Assembly: GCA_963850995.1 (NCBI GenBank) | Contig: CAWKNQ010000014.1 | Coordinates: 124,001-188,000, forward strand | Reading direction: 5' to 3' | Source of the DNA: Gaiellasilicea sp963850995 | Lineage (GTDB): Bacteria > Actinomycetota > Thermoleophilia > Gaiellales > Gaiellaceae | Length of the DNA: 64,000 nucleotides | In this document: positions 1 through 7,750 of the stretch, piece after piece | Layout of the letters: each line of letters opens with the position of its first letter | Numbering within the stretch: position 1 is the first letter of the stretch | Position numbers and translations under genes: made by a program | Notes under the pieces: model-generated | The model's input: only the letters and a program-made list of their open reading frames with translations | Databases searched by the model: none | What the model was told of the DNA's origin: nothing

Positions 1-1
1 C

Positions 2-559
2 GGGAAGCTCGCGCAGAAGCTCCGCGAGCACGACCGCAGCGTCCTCCTCGGCGCCGCCGACACGTGGCGAGCGGCCGCCGAGGAGCAGCTCGAGATCTGG
101 GCGGAGCGCGCCGAGGCGGACTTCGTCGGCGCGGCGCAGGGAGCCGATCCCGCGGCGGTGGCCTACGACGCCGTCGAGGCGGCTCGCGCCCGCGGCAAGG
201 ACGTCGCGATCGTGGACACGGCCGGCCGCCTGCACACGCAGTCGAACCTGATGGAGGAGCTCGCCAAGGTGCGGCGCGTGATCGAGGGCCGCCTCGAGGG
301 CGCCCCGCACGAGACGCTGCTCGTCGTCGACGCCACGACCGGCCAGAACGGGCTCCAGCAGGCACGGCTCTTCGGCGAGGCGGCCGGTGTCACCGGCGTC
401 GCGCTGACGAAGCTCGACGGCTCGGCCAAGGGCGGGATCGCGGTCGCGATCGCCTACGAGCTCGGCCTGCCGGTGAAGCTGATCGGTGTCGGCGAGGGCC
501 TCGACGACCTGCGTCCATTCGACCCGCAGGACTTCGCCAAGGCCCTCGTCTCCGGCTAG
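2..559 (+). CDS. ftsY: Signal recognition particle receptor FtsY (5' truncated by window)
   Basis: This is the C-terminal part of the GTPase that docks the SRP-ribosome complex at the membrane. The frame is open from base 2, so the start lies outside the window. Visible motifs are DTWRAAA (family DTFRAAA, SRP-GTPase insertion), VDTAGR (G3), TKLDGSAKGG (G4 with the Ala-Lys-Gly-Gly variant typical of FtsY; Ffh has DARGG) and a closing GEGLDDLRPFD that matches the FtsY C-terminus. It lies about 470 bp ahead of ffh, its partner GTPase, on the same strand, so the two SRP GTPases are clustered. The call is secure; only the N-terminal A and N regions are missing. Confidence 0.97.
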   Translation, partial: GKLAQKLREHDRSVLLGAADTWRAAAEEQLEIWAERAEADFVGAAQGADPAAVAYDAVEAARARGKDVAIVDTAGRLHTQSNLMEELAKVRRVIEGRLEGAPHETLLVVDATTGQNGLQQARLFGEAAGVTGVALTKLDGSAKGGIAVAIAYELGLPVKLIGVGEGLDDLRPFDPQDFAKALVSG

Positions 560-577
560 CCGCGAGCTCGGTCGGCC

Positions 578-766
578 GTGTCCGCTCCCGCCATGTCGGG
601 GCCAGGACCCCACATGTCCGCAACGGCCGCGTCCCTGGTGAGCACGGTGGCGCTGGCGCGCGAGGTGCACGCGGTGCTCACCCCGAGCCATGACTTGGAG
701 CCACAACGTGTCCGCTCCGGACCTGTCGGGGCCAGGACCCCACATGTTCGCTACGGCCGCGTCCCT
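578..766 (+). repeat. 59-bp direct repeat, two copies, with internal hairpins
   Basis: The gene-free stretch behind ftsY holds two direct copies (578-636 and 708-766, period 130 bp) that match at 54 of 59 positions. The invariant core, TGTCGGGGCCAGGACCCCACATGT split by a 6-nt loop, folds as GGGG/CCCC. In the first copy this extends through CATGT/ACATG with one bulged C. Between the copies, GGTGAGCAC (637-645) and GTGCTCACC (674-682) form a perfect 9-bp inverted repeat. There is no T-run, so this is not a classical terminator. It is likely a dispersed intergenic repeat; function unknown. Confidence 0.75.
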
Positions 767-778
767 CGCGGCCTCCCG

Positions 779-985
779 CTAGCGCTCGACCTCGAAGGCG
801 ATGTTCACGGTCGTCTTGAAGTTCGTGATCTTGCCGTCGGTGACGTCGCAGCTCATCGAGATGACCTGGGCGCCGTGGATGCCGCGCAGGGTCGTCCCCG
901 CCTCCGACACCGCTACCTGAGCTGCCTCGGCGAAGCCGTCGGGGGAGCTGCCGATGACGGTGATCACCTTCGCGATGCTGGCCAT
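779..985 (-). CDS. Dodecin family flavin-binding protein
   Basis: A 68-residue protein matching dodecin over its whole length: N-terminal VIxVxGSSPDGFxxA strand-helix, central TLRGI segment, and the C-terminal KITNFKTTVNIAFEVER strand. Dodecins are small beta-alpha-beta-beta proteins that assemble as hollow dodecamers and store or buffer flavins in the cytosol. The gene is antisense to its neighbours, alone between ftsY and ffh, and its start is only about 45 bp from the ffh start in the divergent direction. Family assignment is good; the ligand is not predictable. Confidence 0.88.
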   Translation of the reverse strand: MASIAKVITVIGSSPDGFAEAAQVAVSEAGTTLRGIHGAQVISMSCDVTDGKITNFKTTVNIAFEVER

Positions 986-1030
986 GCCGCCTCCTTCGAG
1001 TCGATTTCGCTGTATCTACACTGTCCGCCC

Positions 1031-2359
1031 GTGTTCGACACCCTTTCAGACAAGCTCCAGCACGCGCTGGGCGACCTCAGCCGCAAGGGCCGCCTCGACG
1101 AAGAGGCCATCTCGAAGGCGATGCGCGAGATCCGGCTCGCGCTGCTCGAGGCCGACGTCAACTTCCAGGTCGTCAAGGACTTCGTCGCCCAGGTGCGGGA
1201 GCGCGCCACCGGCCAGGAGGTGCTGAAGGGCCTGAACGCCGGCCAGCAAGTCGTGAAGATCGTGCACGAGGAGCTGACCGCGCTGATGGGCTCTGGCGAC
1301 TCGCGCCTCGCGTTCGGGAAGCCGCCGACGGTGATCCTGCTCGCGGGTCTCCAGGGCTCGGGCAAGACGACCGCGTCCGCGAAGCTCGCGCTCCGCCTGC
1401 GCAAGGACGGCAGGCACCCAGCCCTCGTCGCGGCCGACCTGCAGCGTCCGGCTGCGATCGACCAGCTCGAGCAGTTGGGCCGCCAGCTTCAGATCCCGGT
1501 CTACCGCAAGGAGACAAAGGACCCGGTCGAGGTCGTCAAGTACGGGATCCAGGCCGCGCAGACGAGCGGGCAAGACGTCGTCATCCTCGACACCGCCGGG
1601 CGCCTGCACATCGACGAGGAGCTGATGGACGAGCTTGCTCGCGTCCGCAGCGCCGCGAAGCCGACGAACATCCTGCTCGTGCTCGACGCCATGACCGGCC
1701 AGGAAGCCGTCAACGTCGCCCAGGCCTTCCAGGAGCGCGTCGCGTTCGACGGCGTCATCCTCACAAAGCTCGACGGCGATGCGCGCGGCGGCGCGGCGCT
1801 CTCCGTGCGTGCGGTCACCGGCAGGCCGATCAAGTACGTCTCCGTCGGCGAGAAGCTCGACCAGCTCGAGGAGTTCCACCCCGACCGGATGGCGTCGCGA
1901 ATCCTCGGTATGGGCGACGTGTTGACGCTGATCGAGAAGGCGGAGGCGGCGGTCGAGGAGGACGAGCAGGCGGCGATGGAGGCGCGGATGCGCGCCGGTG
2001 TCTTCACCTTCGACGACTTCCTCTCCGCGCAGAAGATGCTGAAGAAGATGGGGCCGCTCCAGGGCGTCATGAAGATGATCCCGGGGCTCGGCAACCAGCT
2101 CAAGGACGTCGACTTCGACGAGCGCCAGCTCGCCCGTGTCGAGGCAATCGTGCTCTCGATGACTCCGCAGGAGCGAAGCAGGCCGCACCTGATCGACGGC
2201 TCGCGCCGCCAGCGGATCGCCGCCGGCTGCGGGCAGACGATCCAGGACGTGAACAAGCTCCTCTCTGCCCGCAAGCAGATGGAGAAGATGATGAAGCAGA
2301 TGGGGAAGGGAAAGATGCCTACACTTCCCGGCCAACTCACCAAGACAGGCAGGAGATAG
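1031..2359 (+). CDS. ffh: Signal recognition particle protein Ffh
   Basis: A 442-residue SRP54 GTPase that binds signal peptides of nascent membrane proteins and the SRP RNA, then docks to FtsY. The GTG start at 1031 is chosen because it gives the standard N-terminus (MFDTLSDKLQ); the open frame upstream runs through the dodecin gene and the repeat and is not coding. Domains: N domain 1-90, G domain with GLQGSGKT (106-113), DTAGR, TKLDGDARGG, then the methionine-rich M domain ending in KQMEKMMKQMGK. Followed after 6 bp by rpsP, so probably cotranscribed with the ribosomal block. No SRP RNA gene was recognised here. Confidence 0.97.
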   Translation: MFDTLSDKLQHALGDLSRKGRLDEEAISKAMREIRLALLEADVNFQVVKDFVAQVRERATGQEVLKGLNAGQQVVKIVHEELTALMGSGDSRLAFGKPPTVILLAGLQGSGKTTASAKLALRLRKDGRHPALVAADLQRPAAIDQLEQLGRQLQIPVYRKETKDPVEVVKYGIQAAQTSGQDVVILDTAGRLHIDEELMDELARVRSAAKPTNILLVLDAMTGQEAVNVAQAFQERVAFDGVILTKLDGDARGGAALSVRAVTGRPIKYVSVGEKLDQLEEFHPDRMASRILGMGDVLTLIEKAEAAVEEDEQAAMEARMRAGVFTFDDFLSAQKMLKKMGPLQGVMKMIPGLGNQLKDVDFDERQLARVEAIVLSMTPQERSRPHLIDGSRRQRIAAGCGQTIQDVNKLLSARKQMEKMMKQMGKGKMPTLPGQLTKTGRR

Positions 2360-2365
2360 ACCGAA

Positions 2366-2611
2366 ATGGCAGTACGGATGAGGCTGACGCGAGTCGGCTC
2401 GAAGAAGAACCCGATCTACCGCGTCGTCGTGGCCGACCAGCGCTCGCCGCGCGATGGCCGCTTCATCGAGATCGTCGGCCGCTACAACCCGCAGACCGAG
2501 CCGTCGACGATCGAGCTCGACGAGGCGAAGGTGAAGGACTGGCTGGGCAAGGGCGCGCAGCCCTCGGACGCCGTGGCGAAGCTGATCAAGGCCGCCGGCA
2601 TCGGTGGCTGA
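2366..2611 (+). CDS. rpsP: 30S ribosomal protein S16
   Basis: An 81-residue S16 with the diagnostic N-terminus MAVRMRLTRVGSKKNPIYR and the GRYNPQT segment. It is a small-subunit assembly protein. It sits 6 bp behind ffh and overlaps the khpA start by 8 bp, giving translational coupling in the classic rpsP-khpA-rimM-trmD order. Length is normal and the call is secure. Confidence 0.98.
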   Translation: MAVRMRLTRVGSKKNPIYRVVVADQRSPRDGRFIEIVGRYNPQTEPSTIELDEAKVKDWLGKGAQPSDAVAKLIKAAGIGG

Positions 2612-2834
2612 CCTCCTCGCCTGGCTCGCGCGCCAGCTGGTCGACAATCCCGACGCCGTGCGGGTCGAGCAGGTGGAACGGGAGGACGCGACGGTGCTCG
2701 AGCTCTACGTCGCACCCGAGGACCGGGGGAAGGTGATCGGCCGCCAGGGCAGGCTCGCCCGGGCGTTGCGCACGATCGTGCGCGCCAGCGCCGCGCGCTC
2801 GGGCCGCCGCGTCATCCTCGACATTGTCGAGTGA
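2604..2834 (+). CDS. khpA: KH-domain RNA-binding protein KhpA
   Basis: A 76-residue single KH domain protein starting at GTG inside the rpsP end. The GxxG RNA-binding loop is visible as VIGRQGR, preceded by APEDRGK and followed by a helix ending RAIRTIVR-like (RALRTIVRAS). KhpA proteins act with KhpB as global RNA chaperones that affect cell division and envelope growth; no khpB is in this window. It overlaps the following rimM frame by up to 11 bp, consistent with one operon. Confidence 0.93.
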   Translation: MADLLAWLARQLVDNPDAVRVEQVEREDATVLELYVAPEDRGKVIGRQGRLARALRTIVRASAARSGRRVILDIVE

Positions 2835-3294
2835 TCACGTGACGGTCGGGCGGGTCGGCCGGCCGCACGGCGTCGACGGATCCTTCTTCGTCGAGCAGGC
2901 GAGCGAGTCGCCCGAGCGGTTCGCGCGGGGTGCGAGACTGCTCGTCGACGGCGATCCCGCCGAGATCGTCGTCTCCAAGCGCGGCGCCGGGGGACGCCCC
3001 GTGATCAAGCTCGATCGATCGGTTCAGCGCGGCGCCACGCTCGCCGTTCGGCGTGACGAGCTGCCCGAGCCGGACGAGGACGCGTATTACGTCTTCCAGC
3101 TCGTCGGTCTCACGGTCGAAGAGGATGGCGGTCGGCTGCTCGGCGTCGTCACGGACGTCGAGAACGCGCCGGCGAACGACGTGATCGTGCTCGACTCCGG
3201 CCTGTTGCTCCCGCTCGTCGAGGCGTGCGTGCTCGACGTCGATCTCGCGGCCGGACGAGTCGTCGTCGCCCGGGGCTTCGCCGACGGCGAGTAA
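2824..3294 (+). CDS. rimM: Ribosome maturation factor RimM
   Basis: This 16S rRNA processing protein helps assemble the 30S head and binds S19. The N-terminal RimM barrel starts VTVGRVGRPHGVDG, and the C-terminal PRC barrel has YYVFQLVGL followed by GVVTDVENAPANDVIVL and an acidic LPLVEACV. Three starts are possible: TTG 2824, GTG 2830 (out of frame) and GTG 2839. The GTG at 2839 would place the conserved VGRVGRPHG right at the N-terminus and is equally plausible. The khpA end overlaps. At about 150 residues the length is on the short side of the usual 165-180. Confidence 0.93.
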   Translation: MSSDHVTVGRVGRPHGVDGSFFVEQASESPERFARGARLLVDGDPAEIVVSKRGAGGRPVIKLDRSVQRGATLAVRRDELPEPDEDAYYVFQLVGLTVEEDGGRLLGVVTDVENAPANDVIVLDSGLLLPLVEACVLDVDLAAGRVVVARGFADGE

Positions 3295-3306
3295 CCTGAG
3301 CGGGCT

Positions 3307-3963
3307 TTGAGAATCGACATCTTCACCCAGGTTCCGCATGCGTTCGCGTGGATGACCGAGCAGCGACCGCTCGCCGCCGTCCTCGGGACCGAGCTGGAGC
3401 TGCGCCTCTTCAACTACCGCGACACGACGCCGCTTCGCGCCGGCCAGGTCGACGACGAGCCGTACGGCGGCGGCGCGGGCATGGTGCTGCGCGTCGACGT
3501 CGTCGCAGCCGCGCTCGACGCGGTCTACGGCGACGCACCGGAGCAGCGGGTGATCGCGCTCACGCCGCAGGGCCGCCCGCTGACGCAGGCCGTCGTCGAA
3601 GAGCTCGCGTCCGAGTCGGCGCTGACGCTTCTCTCCTCGCGCTTCGAGGGATTCGACGAGCGGATCGTGACGCAGCTCTGCTCGGACGCTCTGTCCGTCG
3701 GCCCGTATGTGCTCTCCGGCGGCGAGCTTCCGGCGATGGTGCTCCTCGACGCGATCGCCCGGCGCCTTCCCGGCGCGCTCGCGGAGGGCTCGGGCGAGCA
3801 CGAGAGCTTCTCGGCGGAGCTGGACGGTGGGCTCGAGTACCCGCACTTCACCCGCCCGGCCGAGTTCCGCGGCTGGCAGGTGCCGGAGGTTCTGCGCTCG
3901 GGCGATCACGGCCGGATCGAGCAGTGGCGCCGCGCGCAGAGCCGCGAGCGGAGCGCGCTGTGA
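3307..3963 (+). CDS. trmD: tRNA (guanine37-N1)-methyltransferase TrmD
   Basis: A 218-residue SPOUT-family enzyme that methylates G37 of tRNAs reading CNN codons and so prevents +1 frameshifting. It has the expected MRIDIFTQVP start (TTG codon), DDEPYGGGAGM, and the trefoil-knot SAM-binding segment YVLSGGELPAM followed by the conserved PHFTRP near the end. It starts 12 bp after rimM. Its stop overlaps the lepB GTG start (GTGA arrangement), so translation is coupled to the signal peptidase gene. Confidence 0.97.
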   Translation: MRIDIFTQVPHAFAWMTEQRPLAAVLGTELELRLFNYRDTTPLRAGQVDDEPYGGGAGMVLRVDVVAAALDAVYGDAPEQRVIALTPQGRPLTQAVVEELASESALTLLSSRFEGFDERIVTQLCSDALSVGPYVLSGGELPAMVLLDAIARRLPGALAEGSGEHESFSAELDGGLEYPHFTRPAEFRGWQVPEVLRSGDHGRIEQWRRAQSRERSAL

Positions 3964-4679
3964 GCGAGCAAGGGCCGGACCGCTGGGGCTGGCAGAAGGG
4001 CGAGGCGGTCGTCCCGCCCGAGCCGCAGCCGGAGCCCGAGCCGGAGCCGCCGCCGCGCGGCTTCTCGCACAACCCGGTCGACCGGCTCACTCGCAACCTG
4101 CCGCACGGGCTGCGGGTCACGATCGACTGGGTCGTCACGATCGTCGGCGCGATCGCGATCGTGCTCGCGATCAAGGCGTGGGTGGTCAACCCGTACCGGA
4201 TCCCGTCGTCCTCGATGGAGACGACGCTCCATTGCGCGCAGCCGGCGAACGGCTGCGAGGCGCGCTTCTCCGACCGCGTGCTCGCCAACCGCTTCATCTA
4301 CCGCTTCACGGATCCCGAGCGGGGCGACATCGTCGTCTTCCAGACGCCGCCGGCCGCGCAACAGCGCTGCGGTGCCGGAGGGACGTTCGTCAAGAGGCTG
4401 ATCGGGCTCCCGGGCGAGCGGATCGAGCTCCGCTCCGAAAGCGGTCTCAGCTACGTGTACGTCAACGGGAAGAAGCTGGACGAGCCGTACATCGGGCCCG
4501 GCCGCCGCGACGCGCGCGGCCCCGAGACCTTCCAGGTCCCGGAGGGGCAGTACTTCATGATGGGCGACAACCGCTCGCAATCGTGCGACTCGCGCGAGTG
4601 GGGGACGGTCCCGCGCGACAACCTGATCGGGAAGGTCTTCGCGACCTACTGGCCTCCCAACCGCATCTCGATTCGCTGA
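3960..4679 (+). CDS. lepB: Signal peptidase I
   Basis: A 239-residue membrane-bound S26 peptidase that removes signal peptides from exported proteins. It has an acidic proline-rich cytosolic N-terminus (Pro-Glu repeats around residues 15-30), one membrane span near 55-75 (VVTIVGAIAIVLAIKAW), catalytic Ser in IPSSSMETTL, catalytic Lys in FVKRLIGLPGERI, and the GDNRSQSCDSR box. The GTG start overlaps the trmD stop. Membership in the rimM-trmD-lepB-rplS-rnhB cluster is common in Actinobacteria. Confidence 0.96.
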   Translation: MSEQGPDRWGWQKGEAVVPPEPQPEPEPEPPPRGFSHNPVDRLTRNLPHGLRVTIDWVVTIVGAIAIVLAIKAWVVNPYRIPSSSMETTLHCAQPANGCEARFSDRVLANRFIYRFTDPERGDIVVFQTPPAAQQRCGAGGTFVKRLIGLPGERIELRSESGLSYVYVNGKKLDEPYIGPGRRDARGPETFQVPEGQYFMMGDNRSQSCDSREWGTVPRDNLIGKVFATYWPPNRISIR

Positions 4680-4724
4680 GTTTTCGCTACCATTGCCCGC
4701 CGGTCGCTTGCGGCCCCCTTTGAC

Positions 4725-5297
4725 ATGAGCACGATCATCGAGAGCATCGAGCAGCGTCAGCTGCGCAAGGACGTGCCCCGCTTCAAGGCGGGCGACACGG
4801 TCCGGGTCCACTTCCAGGTGATCGAGGGCCAGCGCCGGCGCGTGCAGGTCTTCGAGGGGATCGTGATCAAGCGCCAGGGCTCCGGCGCGCGCGAGACGTT
4901 CACCGTCCGCAAGCAGTCGTTCGGCGTCGGCGTCGAGCGGACGTTCCCGGTGCACTCGCCCAAGATCGAGAAGATCGAGGTCGCGGCGATCGGCGACGTC
5001 AACCGCGCGAAGCTCTACTACCTGCGCGAGAAGGTCGGCAAGAAGGCTCGCGTGCGCGAGCTGCGCCAGACGCCCGCCCAGCTCGCTGCGGCGAAGGCCG
5101 AGGCGGAGGCGCTGGCTGCCGCCCAGGCGGAGGCCGCAGAAGCTGAGGCCGCTGCAGAGGCTGCCGCTGCGGAGACCGAGGAGGCTGCCGAGCCCGAGCC
5201 CGAGGCCGCGGTCGAGGAGGTCGCCGCCGAGGCCGACGCGGACGAGGCCCCGACGGACGCTTCGTCGGACGACGCGCCCGCTGACGAGAAGCCGTAG
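4725..5297 (+). CDS. rplS: 50S ribosomal protein L19 with long acidic Ala/Glu tail
   Basis: Residues 1-115 form a normal L19 (GDTVRVHFQVIEG, VFEGIVIKRQG, FTVRKQSFGVGVERTFP, KLYYLRE), which lies at the 30S-50S interface. About 75 further residues consist almost only of Ala, Glu and Asp, making a low-complexity acidic tail not found in E. coli L19 (115 residues). Acidic or Ala-rich tails on ribosomal proteins occur in other high-GC Actinobacteria. It is not a frame error, because the next gene starts inside the tail in another frame. Confidence 0.96.
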   Translation: MSTIIESIEQRQLRKDVPRFKAGDTVRVHFQVIEGQRRRVQVFEGIVIKRQGSGARETFTVRKQSFGVGVERTFPVHSPKIEKIEVAAIGDVNRAKLYYLREKVGKKARVRELRQTPAQLAAAKAEAEALAAAQAEAAEAEAAAEAAAAETEEAAEPEPEAAVEEVAAEADADEAPTDASSDDAPADEKP

Positions 5298-5613
5298 CGC
5301 CGCAGCGCTGACGGCGCTCGCGCTCGTCGTCGCCGGCTGCGCCGCCGAGGACGCGCAGCAGGAGGCCGCGCGCGAGGAGGTCCAGGCGCACGTCCGGTCG
5401 CTCGGGTCGTCGTCGGGCTACGACGCCGAGGACGTCCACTGCACGGGCGCCGCTGGGGTCTGGTTCCGGGAAGAAGAGACGAACGAGTTCACCTGCGCCG
5501 TCCGCCGACTCGATGGTGGCTGCGACTGGTTCGCCGTACGCGTCGACCGGGAGCGGCGGCGCGCGACGGTGACGCTCGACCGGCGCGACGCAGGCTGCAC
5601 GGTGGGCTTCTGA
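5281..5613 (+). CDS. Small putative lipoprotein, apparent CTG start
   Basis: An open frame of about 110 codons without ATG, GTG or TTG in the useful region, so it is easily missed. From a CTG at 5281 (inside the rplS tail) it reads a textbook lipoprotein signal: TRSR, then hydrophobic AAALTALALVVAGC with a lipobox ending at Cys (codon 5338-5340). The mature part, about 90 residues, has five cysteines, alternating charged strands and a closing AGCTVGF. The GC pattern is coding-like and it fits between rplS and rnhB. Function unknown; the start codon is an inference, and a CTG start is rare. Confidence 0.6.
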   Translation: MTRSRSAAALTALALVVAGCAAEDAQQEAAREEVQAHVRSLGSSSGYDAEDVHCTGAAGVWFREEETNEFTCAVRRLDGGCDWFAVRVDRERRRATVTLDRRDAGCTVGF

Positions 5614-5706
5614 GCGCGACGTCACGCGTCGATCGAATCGTGCAAAGAGCGTGACGATTCATCCACAGGGACGGATTCCGGCGGCAGCGCCCTCTATCCT
5701 CGACTC

Positions 5707-6348
5707 GTGCCGCGCTCTACCGGTCAGAAGCTCCTCGCGTTCGATCGCAGGCTCGGTGCGCGCTTTGTCGCGGGCGCCGACGAGGCGGGTCGCGGCTCGC
5801 TCGCGGGGCCGCTCGTCGTCGCGGGCGTCCTGCTCGACTACGAGTGCCTCCGCAACCATCGGGTGCGGCCGCTCGCGTCCCTGAACGACTCCAAGCAGGT
5901 CGCGCCGGAGGAGCGCGAGGAGCTCTTCCGTGCAGTGGTCGGCTGCGCGTCGCGGATCAGCGTCCGCGTCATCCCGTGCACCGACATCGACCGGAACGGG
6001 CTGCACCGCTCGAACCTCTGGGCGCTCCGCTCCGTCCTCGCCGACCTGACGCCGCCCGCCGAGGCCTGCCTCGTCGACGGGTTCCGGCTCGGGCCGGCCG
6101 CGCCCGCGCACCGCGCCGTGGTCGACGGCGACACGAAGAGCGCGGCGATCGCGGCCGCTTCGATCGTCGCGAAGGTGACGCGCGACCGCGTGATGCGGCG
6201 GCTGGACGCCCTCTACCCGCGCTACGGCTTCTCGCGCCACGTCGGCTACATCACGCCCGGCCACTCCGCCGCCGTGCGGGAGCACGGCCCGAGCGAGCAA
6301 CACCGTTTGTCCTTCAACGCGCTCGCGTATGCCGCGACGTGGGACTGA
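5707..6348 (+). CDS. rnhB: Ribonuclease HII
   Basis: A 213-residue enzyme that nicks RNA-DNA hybrids and initiates removal of misincorporated ribonucleotides. The acidic metal-binding residues are visible in GADEAGRGSLAGP, in VDGFRL and in VDGDTKSAAIAAAS; the C-terminal HVGYITPGH is also typical. The GTG start at 5707 follows a TATCCT-like hexamer by a few bases, so a very short leader is likely. It overlaps yraN by 20 bp, the usual rnhB-yraN pairing. Confidence 0.96.
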   Translation: MPRSTGQKLLAFDRRLGARFVAGADEAGRGSLAGPLVVAGVLLDYECLRNHRVRPLASLNDSKQVAPEEREELFRAVVGCASRISVRVIPCTDIDRNGLHRSNLWALRSVLADLTPPAEACLVDGFRLGPAAPAHRAVVDGDTKSAAIAAASIVAKVTRDRVMRRLDALYPRYGFSRHVGYITPGHSAAVREHGPSEQHRLSFNALAYAATWD

Positions 6349-6658
6349 CGAGGAGCGCCGCGCCGCCCGCCACTACCGCCTGCGCGGCTATCGCATCCTC
6401 GGGACGAATGTCTGGGCGGGCGGCTACGAGCTCGACCTGATCGTCCGCCGTGGCCGCAAGCTCGTCTTCTGCGAGGTGAAGGGGAAGTCCGGGACGGGTT
6501 TCGGCGACCCGCTCGAGATGGTCGACGCCGAGAAGCTGCGCCGGCTGAACCGCGCCGCGGAGGCGTGGCTCGCCCGCAATGCGGCCTGCCGTGAGCTCGA
6601 GTGCCGCTTCGAGGTTGTGGCCGTGCGCGGCCGCGCGCTGGAGCGAGTCGCGGTTTAA
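6329..6658 (+). CDS. yraN: UPF0102/YraN family endonuclease-like protein
   Basis: A 109-residue protein with the restriction-endonuclease-like fold signature: GYELDLIVRRGRKLVFCEVKGK holds the Asp and Glu-x-Lys pair of a PD-(D/E)xK site. Members of this family lie beside rnhB in many bacteria, and a nuclease role in DNA repair or recombination is presumed but not proven. It starts within the rnhB end, so the two are coupled. It ends at 6658, after which there is a 200-bp leader region for htpX. Confidence 0.9.
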   Translation: MPRRGTDEERRAARHYRLRGYRILGTNVWAGGYELDLIVRRGRKLVFCEVKGKSGTGFGDPLEMVDAEKLRRLNRAAEAWLARNAACRELECRFEVVAVRGRALERVAV

Positions 6659-6858
6659 CTCTCCGGCAACACGCATCGGCCGCCCGGAAGGCTACGATTC
6701 GGCTTGCCGGAAGGCACTATCCCCCAACGGGCGCGCTCGTCAAGACGGCTTCGGCCCGGGCGCGCCGGCCACGGAATCGGCAGAGCCTGGGCGGGAGAAA
6801 CTTCCGGCTGAATCCGAGACAGCACAACATTCAGCCGGAAAGGAACTCCAAGAAACTT
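6659..6858 (+). promoter_or_regulatory. Structured leader of htpX with 12-bp hairpin at the RBS
   Basis: A 200-bp gene-free stretch. It has a direct repeat CCGGAAGGC (6684-6692 and 6707-6715) and, just ahead of htpX, a perfect 12-bp inverted repeat TTCCGGCTGAAT (6802-6813) / ATTCAGCCGGAA (6829-6840) with a 15-nt loop. The 3' arm ends in GGAA, immediately followed by AGGAA, the best ribosome-binding sequence, 14-18 nt before the ATG at 6859. The hairpin could therefore mask the binding site. It did not match a riboswitch class I know. Confidence 0.5.
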
Positions 6859-7743
6859 ATGTCGATCACACGTACCAAGTTCACGACCCAGGCCCGCACC
6901 TGGCTCATCATCGCCGGGCTCGGCGCGCTCTTCGTCGCGCTCGGCGGCCTGATCGGCGGCTCGACCGGGATCATCCTCTTCGCCGGGATCGCCGTCGTCT
7001 TCAACTTCGTCATGTACTGGTTCTCGGCGAAGTTCGCGCTCAAGACGAGCCACGCCCGCCCCGTCGAGCGGAGCGAGGCGCCCGAGCTCTACCGTGAGAT
7101 CGAGGAGCTCGCCGGTAAGGCCGGAGTCCCGACTCCTGCCGTCTACCTGATCCCGTCGGAGCAGCCGAACGCGTTCGCCACCGGGCGCAACCCGAAGAAC
7201 GCGGTCATCGCGGTGACCGAAGGATTGCTCCGCTACCTCCCGCGCGAACAGGTCAAGGGCGTGCTCGCGCACGAGATGGGCCACATCGCCAACCGCGACA
7301 TCCTCGTGATGACGATCGCGGCGATGATCGGCGCCGCGATCGCCGCGATCGCCAACATCCTCCAGTTCCAGATGCTGTTCGGGGGCGGGGACGACGAGGA
7401 CTCGGGCCCGCTCGGGATCGTCGGCGCGCTCGCGGCGATCATCGTCGCGCCGCTCGCCGCGATGATCCTCCAGCTCGCCGTCTCGCGGCAGCGCGAGTAC
7501 CTCGCGGACGCGACCGCCGCGCAGTACCTCGGCGAGGGCCGGCCGTTGGTCGAGGCGCTCGGGACCCTCCAGCGCGGGGTCGAGACTGTGCCGATGAACG
7601 TCAACCCGGCGACCGAGTCGCTCTACATCGCGAACCCGCTCAGCGGGCGCGGCGTGAGCGCGCTCTTCTCGACGCACCCGCCGATGGAGGAGCGGATCCG
7701 CCGTCTGCGCGAGCTCGACGCAGCGCACGGGATCCACTACTAG
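6859..7743 (+). CDS. htpX: Membrane zinc metalloprotease HtpX (M48)
   Basis: A 294-residue heat-shock-type membrane protease for quality control of membrane proteins. Membrane spans lie near 15-35 and 35-55. The catalytic HEMGH motif is in LAHEMGHIANRD, two more hydrophobic hairpins follow around 150-210, and the third zinc ligand is probably in SRQREYLADA. The C-terminal STHPPMEERI is conserved. The ATG at 6859 follows AAGGAA. The frame is open further upstream, but that region is the structured leader and has no M48 homology. Confidence 0.94.
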   Translation: MSITRTKFTTQARTWLIIAGLGALFVALGGLIGGSTGIILFAGIAVVFNFVMYWFSAKFALKTSHARPVERSEAPELYREIEELAGKAGVPTPAVYLIPSEQPNAFATGRNPKNAVIAVTEGLLRYLPREQVKGVLAHEMGHIANRDILVMTIAAMIGAAIAAIANILQFQMLFGGGDDEDSGPLGIVGALAAIIVAPLAAMILQLAVSRQREYLADATAAQYLGEGRPLVEALGTLQRGVETVPMNVNPATESLYIANPLSGRGVSALFSTHPPMEERIRRLRELDAAHGIHY

Positions 7744-7750
7744 GACGGTC

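Noticed and set aside
1046..2647. Long minus-strand open frame (533 codons) opposite ffh
   Set aside because: No domain, His/Leu/Arg-rich composition typical of antisense to GC-rich genes, and fully covered by ffh, rpsP and khpA.
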